A stretch of 64,000 nucleotides of DNA from DASYLJ01 sp964432595. Its GTDB lineage: Bacteria > Desulfobacterota > Binatia > DP-6. The position numbers were made by a program, and so were the translations under genes. The stretch is taken from NCBI GenBank assembly GCA_964432595.1, contig CAYSOF010000020.1, positions 62,001 to 126,000 of the forward strand, written 5' to 3'. Shown here one piece after another: positions 35,266 to 44,312 of this stretch. Every line of letters starts with the position of its first letter. The stretch's first letter is position 1. Under the pieces are notes generated by a model that saw only the letters and a program-made list of their open reading frames with translations, was not told the DNA's origin and did not search any database.

Positions 35266-36254
35266 GCGGACGGCTCCATGTGCTCGAACTGGAGGATGTC
35301 GAGCTCGGCGAAGCGCTCGCGCACGTACGGCGTGAGCAGGCCGAGCCGCTTCACGTTCGGGACGATCTTCGAGAAGAGCATCTTCCGGAACTCGATCATC
35401 TGCGGCGAGTGGAGCACGATCTCGCGGACTTCCGCAACGGGCCAGCCCATCGCCTCCCAGACGTCCTCGGCGAGCAGCCGGTCGCGCATCAGACGGCAGC
35501 CCTCGTAGACGAACTCCTCGCGCTCGCGCAGGTCCTTCGGCGACATCTGGTCGTAGAAGTCGCTCAGCGAGATGACGCCGAACGCGACGTGGCGCGACTC
35601 GTCGCGGATCACGTAGTGCAGCAGGTCGGTGAGCAGCGGCTCGGAGCACATCTTGTGCATGAAGCCGAACGCCGCCATCGCCAGGCCCTCCACCATGATC
35701 TGCATGCCGAGGTACTTCATGTCCCAGCGCGAGTCGGTGAGGATCTGGTCGAGGAGCATCTTGAGGTTCTTGTTGATCCGGTACGGGCCGCCGAGCTTCT
35801 CGTTGAGATAGCGCGAGAACACCTCGACGTGGCGCGCCTCGTCCATGACCTGCGTCGAACCGTAGAACTTCGCCTCCATCCACGGCGTCGCGTCGACGAT
35901 CTGCGCGGTGGCGAGGAGCGCGCCCTGCTCGCCGTGCATGAAGTTCGAGAGCGACCAGCGCATCTGCTCCTGGCGCAGCTTCTGGACTTCCTTCGGCGTG
36001 AGCCGGTCCCAGATGTGCGTCCCGAAGATCGGGATCTGCATGTCGGGCAGGAGCTCCGTCGTCGGGTCGACGGCCGTGTCCCAGGGGAGCTGGTCCGTCG
36101 CGTTCCACTGGTCGCGCTTCGCCTTCTCGTAGAGGTTGTGCAGCTCGCGACGGACCATCTCGTAGTTCCACGTGTAGGTCGTGTTGAACGTCGTCGAGAG
36201 CAGCTCGATCTGCTCCTCGCTCGGACGGACGGGGCTCACGGCGCCTTCGTACAT
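35262..36254 (-). CDS. Ferritin-like diiron protein (AurF-like)
   Basis: A 330-residue helical protein with two DExRH-type iron-binding motifs, DEARHVEVF and RDESRHVAFG, and Glu residues upstream (HGEQGALLATAQIV, VEGLAMAAFG). This is the four-helix diiron pattern of ferritin-like oxygenases such as the AurF N-oxygenase family. The substrate is unknown; neighbours suggest lipid metabolism. The ATG has an AAAGGAG site that overlaps the end of the TetR gene two bases upstream. Confidence 0.82.
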   Translation of the reverse strand: MYEGAVSPVRPSEEQIELLSTTFNTTYTWNYEMVRRELHNLYEKAKRDQWNATDQLPWDTAVDPTTELLPDMQIPIFGTHIWDRLTPKEVQKLRQEQMRWSLSNFMHGEQGALLATAQIVDATPWMEAKFYGSTQVMDEARHVEVFSRYLNEKLGGPYRINKNLKMLLDQILTDSRWDMKYLGMQIMVEGLAMAAFGFMHKMCSEPLLTDLLHYVIRDESRHVAFGVISLSDFYDQMSPKDLREREEFVYEGCRLMRDRLLAEDVWEAMGWPVAEVREIVLHSPQMIEFRKMLFSKIVPNVKRLGLLTPYVRERFAELDILQFEHMEPSA

Positions 36255-36256
36255 GA

Positions 36257-36874
36257 CTACTCCTTTGGCGCGGGGCGAAGTCCCCGCAGCGTCAGCGTGT
36301 CCAGGGTCTCTTCCAGCAACTCGACGGGGCTGTCGTCGTGCTCGCTCCACCAGGCGAGGAGCTGCGTGCTCATCCCGACGAGCGCCTGCGCGGCGAGGAC
36401 GGTGGGGAGCGGACCGAAGCTGCCGTCGGCCACGCCTTGCAGCAGGTTCTCCTCGATGTCGGCGGCGAACTGCGCCTGCGCGCGACGGATCGTCTCGTGG
36501 TGCGCGGAGCCGGGACCGAAGACGATCTTGAAGACCTCGCGGTTCTCCTGCGCGAAGCGACAGAGCGCGCGGTTCGAGACGAGCACCCGCTCGACGGGAT
36601 CGGCGACCGACGCGCGCGCCTGGTCGATCGTCGCCTTCATGCGCGCGACCGTCTCGTCGACGAGCGCGGCGAACAGCGTCTCCTTGGTGTCGAAGTGCAG
36701 GTAGAACGTGCCGACGCCCACGTCCGCCGCCGCGGCGATGTCGGCGATCTTCGTGCGGTGCAGGCCCTTCTTCGCGAGCACCCGCGTGGCCGCGCCGAGG
36801 ATGTCGAGGCGCGTGCGCTCCTTCTTCCGCTCGAGACGCGACGCGGTCGCCGCCGGGAGTGAGTCGGTCTTCAT
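36257..36874 (-). CDS. TetR-family regulator
   Basis: A 205-residue repressor. The N-terminal helix-turn-helix reads ILGAATRVLAKKGLHRTKIADIAAAADVGVGTFYLHFDTKETLF in the standard TetR arrangement, followed by a ligand-binding helical domain with FGPLPTVLAAQALVGMSTQLLAWW. It leads the operon with the diiron and flippase-like genes and most likely represses it through the palindromes in its own promoter. The effector may be an acyl or lipid compound; that is inference. Confidence 0.9.
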   Translation of the reverse strand: MKTDSLPAATASRLERKKERTRLDILGAATRVLAKKGLHRTKIADIAAAADVGVGTFYLHFDTKETLFAALVDETVARMKATIDQARASVADPVERVLVSNRALCRFAQENREVFKIVFGPGSAHHETIRRAQAQFAADIEENLLQGVADGSFGPLPTVLAAQALVGMSTQLLAWWSEHDDSPVELLEETLDTLTLRGLRPAPKE

Positions 36875-36875
36875 G

Positions 36876-36918
36876 ACTGAACGAAGATTCAGTTAGCGGC
36901 GAACGCCGCAAGTGTCAA
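36876..36918 (-). promoter_or_regulatory. Promoter and operator-like palindromes of the TetR operon
   Basis: On the minus strand a perfect TTGACA (36913-36918) and TAACTG (36890-36895) are separated by 17 bp, just upstream of the TetR start. Two palindromes overlap it: GCGGCG-N2-CGCCGC (36896-36909) fills the spacer, and ACTGAA-N6-TTCAGT (36876-36893) covers the -10 and start region. Either could be the TetR operator. Confidence 0.55.
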
Positions 36919-36939
36919 TGAAAATCCGGCCTGGGCGGC

Positions 36940-37926
36940 TCAGAGGGACAGGGGGCCGACGGGCATCTCGCGACCGTCGGCGGCCGCCGAGCGCATGCAG
37001 GCCTCGGCGATCCGGACGGCATGGGCGCCGTCCTCGAGCGTCGTCCGGGGCTGCGTTCCGTGCTGGATCAGGTCGGCGAACGCGGCGAGCACCTCGCGCA
37101 CCGTCGGGGCCGCGGTCGGCAGCTCGACGGGGGTGCGCTGCAGCCCGACCGCCGTCTGCAGCCAGTGCTGCTGATGGTCGGCGAGAAGCTGGCCGCTCGT
37201 ACCGGCGGCGTCGATCAGCCCCGAGCGGCCGGCCGTCGCGCGGCAGCCGCTCACGCCCACCTGGGTGGGCGAGCCGACGAGCTCCAGGATCGCATTGAAG
37301 TTGTCCTCGGTGCGCGTCGTCGTCACGCGGGTCGAGCGGCACCACACCCGCGCGACGTCGTGCCCGGTGAGGTGGCGAACCAGGTCGAAGCTGTGGACGC
37401 CGGTGTGCAGCAGGATGCCGCCGCCCGACTGTGCCGGGTCGTCGAGCCACGGCAGCGGCGACGGCTCGAAGCGCTGGTTCACCATCAGCGCGTGGAGCGG
37501 CCCGATCGCCGCGAGCCGTTCGCGGACGATCTCCACGCAGGTGTTCCAGCGCAGCGTGTGCGCCATCAGGCACGGGATGCCCGCCGCGCGCACCCGGCGC
37601 ACGATGGCGACCGCGGCATCGCCCGTGACGGCCAGCGGCTTCTCGATCAGCAGCGCTTTGCGGGCGTCGGCCACCGCGCCGACGACGTCGGGATGCAGCG
37701 ACGGGGGGACCACGGCGATCACGGCGTCGACCGCGGGATCGGCGACGAGCGCCCGCCAGTCGGCGTGGAACCGACAGCCCAGCTCGCGTGCCTGCTCGGC
37801 ACCGCGCGCGGCGTCGTGTCGCGAGACGGCCTCCAGCTGGAGCGCCGGGACGTCGGTGCGCAGGTGGTTCAGGTAACGCGCGCCGTGCTTGCCGGCGCCG
37901 ATCACTCCGACGCGGATGCGTGACAC
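36940..37926 (-). CDS. Gfo/Idh/MocA-family NAD(P)-dependent oxidoreductase
   Basis: A 328-residue enzyme. The Rossmann dinucleotide site is RVGVIGAGKHGARYL, the sugar-binding domain carries EKPLAVTGDAA with the conserved Lys-Pro, and LHTGVHSFDLVRHLTG holds the catalytic His region. Family members oxidise or reduce sugars and related compounds. GTG at 37926 puts the first strand at residue 4; an in-frame TTG 36 bp upstream is the alternative. It has no operon partner. Confidence 0.85.
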   Translation of the reverse strand: MSRIRVGVIGAGKHGARYLNHLRTDVPALQLEAVSRHDAARGAEQARELGCRFHADWRALVADPAVDAVIAVVPPSLHPDVVGAVADARKALLIEKPLAVTGDAAVAIVRRVRAAGIPCLMAHTLRWNTCVEIVRERLAAIGPLHALMVNQRFEPSPLPWLDDPAQSGGGILLHTGVHSFDLVRHLTGHDVARVWCRSTRVTTTRTEDNFNAILELVGSPTQVGVSGCRATAGRSGLIDAAGTSGQLLADHQQHWLQTAVGLQRTPVELPTAAPTVREVLAAFADLIQHGTQPRTTLEDGAHAVRIAEACMRSAAADGREMPVGPLSL

Positions 37927-37976
37927 CGGACCGGGGGTAGTCCGCGACGGCGCGCGCGTCAACCGCGCGAAATGGG

Positions 37977-38005
37977 TTGCAAAGGGTGCACCTCGGGGCT
38001 AGGAG
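37977..38005 (+). promoter_or_regulatory. Possible promoter of the ferredoxin gene
   Basis: TTGCAA (37977-37982), a 17-bp spacer and TAGGAG (38000-38005) lie about 40 bp before the ferredoxin ATG. The -10 match is poor; this is listed as the best candidate in the gap. Confidence 0.3.
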
Positions 38006-38041
38006 AGGCGCCCTGAGCCTTGGGCCACAAGGGAGAACGCG

Positions 38042-38392
38042 ATGGCGTACATCATCACCCGACTCTGCCGTGACTGTGTCGACACCGGTTGCGTGGCCGT
38101 CTGCCCGGTCGACTGCATCTACGAGTACACCGGCAGCGATCGCGAGACGTTCCCGAACCAGCTCTACATCCACCCCGACGAGTGCATCGACTGCGGGGCG
38201 TGCGAGCCGGAGTGTCCGTGGCAGGCGATCTTCGAAGAGGTCGCGGTGCCCGACGTCTGCAAGGACGACACCGCGCTCAACTACGCGATGATGGAGAACA
38301 CCGACGACTTCAAGGTCGCGCCGCAGAAGAAGGTCGAGCACCCGACGGCGGAACAGGTCGCGGCGAACAAGGCGAAGTGGGGCGTCTCCTGA
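38042..38392 (+). CDS. fdxA: Seven-iron (3Fe-4S/4Fe-4S) ferredoxin
   Basis: A 116-residue ferredoxin. Cysteines at positions 9, 12, 17, 21 and 25 and the classical CxxCxxCxxxCP group at 48, 51, 54 and 58 fit FdxA-type proteins with one 3Fe-4S and one 4Fe-4S cluster (HPDECIDCGACEPECP). It is an electron carrier with no obvious dedicated partner here. The ATG follows AAGGGAG. Confidence 0.88.
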   Translation: MAYIITRLCRDCVDTGCVAVCPVDCIYEYTGSDRETFPNQLYIHPDECIDCGACEPECPWQAIFEEVAVPDVCKDDTALNYAMMENTDDFKVAPQKKVEHPTAEQVAANKAKWGVS

Positions 38393-38403
38393 TCGTCGAG
38401 TAG

Positions 38404-39579
38404 CTACGGCGTGACGGTGGCCATCACCGTCCCCGCCCCCGCGTCCGCGATCTCGATCGTCACGTCGCCCGTCGTCTGCGTCGACTTCATCGCCGCGCGC
38501 AGCTCGTCCTTCAATCGCGACGTGAACTTGTCGCGCACCTCCGGCGGCATGCCGGCCATCGGGAAGTTCTGCACCAGCACGCGGCCCGTCGTCGGCGCGC
38601 TCCACTGGAAGCGCGCGATGCGCTCGCCCATGATGGGCGCGCCGCGGAAGTTCTTCTCCACCGCGGCCTGGAACGGCGTGCGCTCGGCCTCGGCGACCGC
38701 CGGCGCGGCCGGCTGCGCCGGCGCCGCGCCGCCGGCGATGCGCGCGGTCATGTCGTCGATCTGCTTGCGCACGTTGTCGTCGGTGGCGAGCGCGCGCGCC
38801 GCCTTGAACGCCCGCAGCGCCTTCTCGGTGTCGCCGAGCTGCGCGTGCGTCACCGCCAGGTTGTAGTGCGCCTGCAGGAACGACGGGTTCGTCTCGATGA
38901 CGTCCTCGTACATCGCGATCGCCTTCGGCGGATCGCCTGCGTAGAGGTACATCGTCGCGAGGTCGGTGCGCGCGCTCGGATCGTTCGGCTCGATCTTCAG
39001 CAATTCCTCGTAGAGAGGGATCGCTTTCGCGTGGTCCTGGCGGTCGTAGTAGACGTTCGCCTTCCCGCGCAGGCCGTCGACGTTCTTCGCTTCGCGTGCG
39101 AGCACGTGCTCGAAGGCTTCGAGCGCCTTCGCATAGTACGACGGGTCCACCTGCGCGGCGCGGTAATAGACCTGGCCGAGACGGTTCCAGGCGCCGAGGT
39201 CCTCGGGCGCCGCCTGCGCCTTGCCCGCGAGGTCGGTGATGAACGTCTTCACCTCCGCCGGCAGCTCCATCGGCGGACGCGCGGGCGCGTCGGCCGTGGC
39301 GGCCGCACCCGGCGGAGGCGTCGGTGCGGGGCCGCGTCCCGGCGCGGGACGCTCCGGCTCGGGCGAGAGGATGCTGGCCCAGATCGCCAGGCCGGAGACC
39401 AGCAGCAATCCCAGCACCGAGATGCCCTGGGTGGTGAGCTGCCATGCGCCGGGCGGGACGGCCGCGACCGCGACGGCGGTGCGCGGCGCGCCGGTGCGCA
39501 GGTCCGATCCACATTCGGCGCAGAACTTGGCGCCGGGAACGGCCCGGGTGCCGCACTGCGAGCAGAAGCGCGCGCTCAT
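38404..39579 (-). CDS. Zinc-ribbon, membrane-anchored TPR protein
   Basis: A 391-residue protein. The N-terminal zinc ribbon has two CxxCG pairs (CSQCG...CAECG, residues 6-24). A single helix (about 47-68) follows, then a Pro/Ala-rich linker and at least four TPR units (about 110-270). The C-terminal domain (about 300-391) contains a beta-rich segment (FTSRLKDELRAAMKS...VTIEIADAG). The ribbon should be cytoplasmic and the TPRs periplasmic or vice versa. A scaffold role is likely; partner unknown. Confidence 0.72.
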   Translation of the reverse strand: MSARFCSQCGTRAVPGAKFCAECGSDLRTGAPRTAVAVAAVPPGAWQLTTQGISVLGLLLVSGLAIWASILSPEPERPAPGRGPAPTPPPGAAATADAPARPPMELPAEVKTFITDLAGKAQAAPEDLGAWNRLGQVYYRAAQVDPSYYAKALEAFEHVLAREAKNVDGLRGKANVYYDRQDHAKAIPLYEELLKIEPNDPSARTDLATMYLYAGDPPKAIAMYEDVIETNPSFLQAHYNLAVTHAQLGDTEKALRAFKAARALATDDNVRKQIDDMTARIAGGAAPAQPAAPAVAEAERTPFQAAVEKNFRGAPIMGERIARFQWSAPTTGRVLVQNFPMAGMPPEVRDKFTSRLKDELRAAMKSTQTTGDVTIEIADAGAGTVMATVTP

Positions 39580-39701
39580 CGAGAGGGCAGGATACTAACG
39601 GACGGCCTCTCAGCGTCAAAACGGTGCCGGTCGTCCGTTGACAAAAGCCGGGTTCCACGCGGCCGGGGGCCGGGCATGCGCCTTGCTGAGTGGGTCCCCG
39701 G

Positions 39702-40763
39702 ATGAGCTCGGTGCGACGGAAGCGTGCGCCTGGGGCCGGCGCACCGGCGGCGGACGAGGGACAGGCGTCGAGCGCGATGCACGACACGCCGGACGGCGTG
39801 ATCGTGTGCGACGCGGCCGGCGTGGTCCGGCAGGTGAACCCGGCGTTCGCGCGCGCGCTGGGCCGCGAGAGCGCCAGTCTGGTCGGCGTGCCTCTGGGCG
39901 AGCTCGTCGAGCGTCCGCCGACCGAAGGCCCGTTCGCCGAGGCGCTGCGCGACGCGACGTCGGGGCCGTGGTGCGGCGAGCTGCGCGCGACCGCGGGCGG
40001 CGGCGTCTGGGAGGCGACCATGGCGCCGACCGACGGGCGGGGGGTCGTCGCCGTGCTCCGCGACGTGCGCGCCCGCCATCAGGCCGAGGAGGCACGGGTC
40101 GAGTTCCTCTCGATGGTCACCCACGACATCAAGGGGCCGCTCACGGTGATCCTCGGCTACACCGAGCTGCTCAGCGATCCCGACGACCCGCCCTCGCCCG
40201 CGATGCTCACCGACACCCTCGGCCGCGTGCGCGAGAGCGGCGAGCAGATCCATGCGCTGGTCTCGAACTTCGTCGAGTTCTCGCGCATCGAGGCGGGCCG
40301 GCACGCGCTCGACCGCCGCCCGATCGATCTCGACGAGGTGCTGTCGCGGCTCGTGCAGCATCACGCGCCGCGTGCGCGGCGGAAGGGCGTCGAACTGACG
40401 TACGACGAGTCGGCGATACCGGAGATCGCGTGCGACCGCCCGCAGATCGAGCGCGTGCTCGTGAACCTGCTCGGCAACGCGATCAAGTACACGCCGCGCG
40501 GCGGCCGCATCCGCGTGCACGCGCGTCACGACGCGAACGAGGTGACGATCGCGGTCGAGGACACCGGTCCGGGCATCGCGTCCGAGGACCTCGGCAGCAT
40601 CTTCGAGAAGTACCGTCGCGCGCCGGCGGCGCATCGGGTCGACGGCGTCGGTCTCGGCCTCTTCATCGCCCGCACGGTCGCGCGCGCGCACGGCGGCGAC
40701 GTGCGCGTCGCGAGCACGCCCGGGCACGGCTCGACGTTCACGCTCGTCTTGCCGGTCGTCTGA
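39702..40763 (+). CDS. PAS-domain sensor histidine kinase
   Basis: A 353-residue soluble kinase. A PAS sensor (about 25-125, from DTPDGVIVCDAAGVVRQVNPAF) is followed by the phosphoacceptor helix (SMVTHDIKGPLTVILGYTELL) and the ATP-binding core (NAIKYTPRGG, DTGPGI, GVGLGLFI). No membrane helix and no linked response regulator are present. The ATG at 39702 is preferred over an in-frame GTG four codons earlier; neither has a strong ribosome-binding site. Confidence 0.88.
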   Translation: MSSVRRKRAPGAGAPAADEGQASSAMHDTPDGVIVCDAAGVVRQVNPAFARALGRESASLVGVPLGELVERPPTEGPFAEALRDATSGPWCGELRATAGGGVWEATMAPTDGRGVVAVLRDVRARHQAEEARVEFLSMVTHDIKGPLTVILGYTELLSDPDDPPSPAMLTDTLGRVRESGEQIHALVSNFVEFSRIEAGRHALDRRPIDLDEVLSRLVQHHAPRARRKGVELTYDESAIPEIACDRPQIERVLVNLLGNAIKYTPRGGRIRVHARHDANEVTIAVEDTGPGIASEDLGSIFEKYRRAPAAHRVDGVGLGLFIARTVARAHGGDVRVASTPGHGSTFTLVLPVV

Positions 40764-40775
40764 CCGGCCCGCCCC

Positions 40776-41759
40776 TCAGGGCGTCCCGATCAGCACGAAG
40801 CGGGCGGGCAGCGACGCCTCGATCAGTTCCGAGGGCGGCGGCTCGATGACGAGGCGCAGCGGCGCGTCCCGTCGCGTGACGTCCTCGGCCGTGCCCCACT
40901 GGCGCTTCACCACCTCGTCGACGCGGTCCCAGTCGACGACGTCGCCGAGGCCCGCCGCGACGAGCTTCGCGCGGATGCGCGCCGGATCGGCGCGGCGGCC
41001 GCGGTACACGTCGGGGTGCACCTCGAGCCACACGCGGCCGAGATCGTCCTGCGCGGCCGACACCGGCTCGTAGACGGTCTCGACGTAGGTGCCGTCCTTG
41101 CTCTCCTTGTAGAGCCGCTCGATGTCGCCGGGGAGCATGCGCATGCAGCCGTGCGTCGCGTAGCGGCCGACGCTGCCGGGCGCGTTCGTGCCGTGGAAGC
41201 CGACGCCGCCGCCGGAGAGCGCGATGAAGTACTTGCCGAGCGGATTCTTCGGCCCCGGCTTCACCTCGGTGACGACGGCCTTGCCGCCCGCGCGCATCTC
41301 CGCCTGGATCGACGGCGGGACGCGCCAGATCGGATCGCGCCGGCGCTCGAGCATCCAGAAGCGGCCGCGCGGCGTGGACCACTTGAGGTTGCGTCCGACG
41401 GCCACCGGAAAACGCGCCTTCAGCACGCCGCCCTCGAACCAGTAGAGCGTGCGGTCGGCGATGTCGACCACGAAGCCTTCGGGCGTCCGCGTCGGCACGA
41501 CGTGACGGTCGGACACCCGCACCGTGCCGCCGACCTTCACCTTGTCGACGTTCACGCCGGGGTTGAGGCCCTTCACCAACGCCGGCGACATCGTCATCCG
41601 CGTCGCGACCGACCAGGCCGTTTCGCCCTTCTGGAGGACGTGGTCCTGCTCCGTGCCGGACACCATGGAGTAGACCGGGAGGGGATCGTCGGCGGGTGCC
41701 GCGGCGAACGCCGGAGCGGCCAGACCCACCAGCATGAGGAGGCTCGAGATCGAACGCAT
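40776..41759 (-). CDS. LysM / YkuD L,D-transpeptidase
   Basis: A 327-residue exported enzyme that cross-links peptidoglycan or attaches proteins to it. A signal peptide (MRSISSLLMLVGLAAPAFA) is followed by a LysM segment (VLQKGETAWSVATRMTMSP) and the YkuD domain with FHGTN...ATHGCMRM, where the Cys is the nucleophile. ATG at 41759 was chosen because it begins the signal peptide; a longer form from 41798 would put a polar extension in front of it. It is convergent with the PAS kinase. Confidence 0.88.
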   Translation of the reverse strand: MRSISSLLMLVGLAAPAFAAAPADDPLPVYSMVSGTEQDHVLQKGETAWSVATRMTMSPALVKGLNPGVNVDKVKVGGTVRVSDRHVVPTRTPEGFVVDIADRTLYWFEGGVLKARFPVAVGRNLKWSTPRGRFWMLERRRDPIWRVPPSIQAEMRAGGKAVVTEVKPGPKNPLGKYFIALSGGGVGFHGTNAPGSVGRYATHGCMRMLPGDIERLYKESKDGTYVETVYEPVSAAQDDLGRVWLEVHPDVYRGRRADPARIRAKLVAAGLGDVVDWDRVDEVVKRQWGTAEDVTRRDAPLRLVIEPPPSELIEASLPARFVLIGTP

Positions 41760-41827
41760 CAAGACATGAGGATAGCCAGCGAAGCTCCGACTTGACATGG
41801 CGCAAGTGCCTGAGTGACGTCCCGGGC

Positions 41828-43078
41828 ATGGGCTGTGACTCTCTCGTTGCGCTCGCGCACACGACCCGGGACGGGGTGACCGTATTCGCGAAGAACAGTG
41901 ATCGGCCGCCGCGCGAGTGTCAACGAGTCCTGCGCGTTCCGCGCGCGTCGCACGCGCCCGGCGCCACGGTGCGGTGCCAGTACGTCGAGGTGCCGCAGGT
42001 CGCGGAGACGGCGGCGATCCTCGGCTCGCAGCCGTGGTGGCTCTGGGGCTTCGAGCACGGCGTCAACGAGCACGGTGTCGCGATCGGCAACGAGACCGTC
42101 TTCGCGCGCGAGACGCTCGGACCCGTCGGGCTGATCGGCATGGACCTCGTCCGGCTCGGCCTGGAGCGCGGCCGCACGGCGACGGGTGCGCTCGAGGCGA
42201 TGGTCGCGCTGCTCGAGGCGCACGGGCAGGGCGGCTCCGGGCACGTGCATCTCGACTGGCCGTACCACAACGCGTTCCTCGTTGCCGATCCGAAATCGGC
42301 GTGGATCCTCGAGACGTCGGGCCGTCACTGGGTCGCGCGCAGCGTGCGGGACGTCGCCAACATCTCGAATGGGCTCGCGATCGGAGCGGATTGGGAGCGC
42401 GGCGCGGCCGACGTGACGTCGTTCGCCGTCGCGCAGGGATGGTGGAGCGCGGACGCCGGACCGGTCGATTTCGCGGCCGCCTACGCCGATGCGAGCGGCG
42501 TCCCCCCGAACCTGTGCGACGGCCGCCGGCGGCGCGGTGCCGTGCTGCTCGACGCGGGCCGCGGCCGCCACACGCCGGCGGATCTCTGCGCGATCCTGCG
42601 CGACCATCACGCCGACGGCGCGGTCCGCACGCCGCGGCCGTTCGACGATCCCGACTACTTCACGCTCTGCATGCACGCCGACCCGCTCGACAACACGACC
42701 GCCGCGATGGTCGCGCCGCTGCCGCGCGAGCGCGGGCCGGGCGTCCCGGCGTGGATGTGCCTCGGCAGCCCGTGCGTCGGGGCGTTCCTGCCGCTGTACC
42801 TCGCGGCCGACGTGCCGGAGGTACTGGCTGTCGGCGCGGGCGAGCCCGATCCCACGAGCCCGTGGTGGCGCACGCGCGCGCTGCTGTCGCTCGTCGAGCG
42901 CGACTTCGCCCGCTGGGTGCCCGTCGTGCGCGGGCGGTTGGACGCGTTCGAGGCCGAGCTGCGCGAGGAAGCCGACACGCTGACGGCCGCCGCGCCCGAC
43001 GCGCTGTCGGCGTTCATGCAGCGCGCGGTCGGCCGGCACGCCGTCATGCTGGACGAGCTGCTGCGCGCGCTCGCCTGA
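41828..43078 (+). CDS. Secernin-like C69/U34 peptidase
   Basis: A 416-residue Ntn-hydrolase-type protein. It starts MGCDSLVALAHTT and continues with FAKNSDRPPRECQ, the diagnostic secernin/C69 segment in which the near-terminal Cys becomes the nucleophile after processing (Cys3 here). FENG-like and HVHLDWPYHNAFLVAD segments follow. The ATG at 41828 is chosen because it places Cys at residue 3, as the family needs; upstream in-frame codons add an unlikely leader. It is probably a dipeptidase or amidase. It is convergent with the efflux operon. Confidence 0.84.
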   Translation: MGCDSLVALAHTTRDGVTVFAKNSDRPPRECQRVLRVPRASHAPGATVRCQYVEVPQVAETAAILGSQPWWLWGFEHGVNEHGVAIGNETVFARETLGPVGLIGMDLVRLGLERGRTATGALEAMVALLEAHGQGGSGHVHLDWPYHNAFLVADPKSAWILETSGRHWVARSVRDVANISNGLAIGADWERGAADVTSFAVAQGWWSADAGPVDFAAAYADASGVPPNLCDGRRRRGAVLLDAGRGRHTPADLCAILRDHHADGAVRTPRPFDDPDYFTLCMHADPLDNTTAAMVAPLPRERGPGVPAWMCLGSPCVGAFLPLYLAADVPEVLAVGAGEPDPTSPWWRTRALLSLVERDFARWVPVVRGRLDAFEAELREEADTLTAAAPDALSAFMQRAVGRHAVMLDELLRALA

Positions 43079-43079
43079 C

Positions 43080-44312
43080 CTATTCGTGGCGCAGCGCCAC
43101 GATGGGATCGAGCCGCGCGGCGCGCTGCGCCGGGTAGACGCCGAACACCAGGCCGACGGTGCCCGAGAAGACGAACGCCGCGACGATGGCGAGCGGCGAG
43201 ATGAGGATCGGCCAGCCCGCCAGCCGGCCGATCATCACGGCGACGCCCACGCCGAGGAGCGCGCCCAGCACGCCGCCCGCCAGACTCAGCACGATCGATT
43301 CGACGAGGAACTGCAGCAGGATGTGCCGCGCCTTCGCGCCGACGGCCAGCCGTACGCCGATCTCGCGTGTGCGCTCCGTCACCGAGACGAGCAGCGTGTT
43401 CATGATCCCGATGCCGCCGACGAGCAGCGAGATCGACGCGATGGCGGCGAGCAGCTGCGACATCACCTTGCTGGCGGCGAGCGACGTCTCGAACATCTCC
43501 TGCATGCTGCGCACGGTGAAGTCGTCGTCCTCGCCGGGCGCGATCCGATGGCGGACGCGCAGCAGATCCTTCACGCGCTCGTCGACGACGGCGACGTCGT
43601 GCTCGCCGCGTGCCGAGATGACGATCATGTTCACGCTGCCGAGCGCGTCGGTGCCGAGCACGCGACGCTCGGCGGTGCGGAACGGGATCATCGCGACGTC
43701 GTCCTGGTCCTGACCCCACGACGTCTGTCCCTTGCGGCCGAGTACGCCGATGACCGTGAACGGCACGTTCTTGATGCGAATCGTCGCGCCGAGCGGGTCC
43801 TCGCCGGGCGCGAACAGCTCGTCGACCAGCGACTGGCCCAGCACGACCACCTTCGCGGCGCTGTCGTCCTCCGACGGCGAGAAGAAGCGCCCGGCGCGCA
43901 GCGGCCAGTCGCGGACGCGGAGGAACGACGGCGCCGAGCCCTGGATGCCGGTCGACCAGTTCTTGTTGCCGTAGCTCACCTGCGCGACCTCGCGCTTCAC
44001 CCACGTCACCTCGGCGATGTCCTCGAGCTCGCGCGCGAGCGCGCGCGCGTCGGTCGCCGTCAGGGTGTTCGATGAGCCCGAGCCGGCGCGCACGCCGCCG
44101 AGCGTCGTCGTGCCGGGCATGATCATGACGACGTTCGTCCCGAGGTTCGCGATCTGCGCCTGCACCGCCGCGTTCGCGCCCTGGCCGACGCTCACCATCG
44201 CGATCACCGCGGCGACGCCGATCACGACCCCGAGCATCGTGAGCGCCGAGCGCAGCGGATTGCGGCGCAGGGCGCGCCAGGCCGTGCGCAGCGTGATCTG
44301 CAGCAGCTTCAC
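43080..44312 (-). CDS. MacB-type ABC transporter permease
   Basis: A 410-residue permease of the FtsX/MacB group. The N-terminal helix lies within ALRRNPLRSALTMLGVVIGVAAV, a large periplasmic MacB core domain occupies residues about 45-280, and three C-terminal helices start at LLAAIASISLLVGGIGIMNTLLVSV, with TREIGVRLAVGAK in between. The start overlaps the stop of the ATPase gene as ATGA. With the ATPase and adaptor next door it forms a tripartite efflux or lipoprotein/peptide export pump. Confidence 0.93.
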   Translation of the reverse strand: MKLLQITLRTAWRALRRNPLRSALTMLGVVIGVAAVIAMVSVGQGANAAVQAQIANLGTNVVMIMPGTTTLGGVRAGSGSSNTLTATDARALARELEDIAEVTWVKREVAQVSYGNKNWSTGIQGSAPSFLRVRDWPLRAGRFFSPSEDDSAAKVVVLGQSLVDELFAPGEDPLGATIRIKNVPFTVIGVLGRKGQTSWGQDQDDVAMIPFRTAERRVLGTDALGSVNMIVISARGEHDVAVVDERVKDLLRVRHRIAPGEDDDFTVRSMQEMFETSLAASKVMSQLLAAIASISLLVGGIGIMNTLLVSVTERTREIGVRLAVGAKARHILLQFLVESIVLSLAGGVLGALLGVGVAVMIGRLAGWPILISPLAIVAAFVFSGTVGLVFGVYPAQRAARLDPIVALRHE

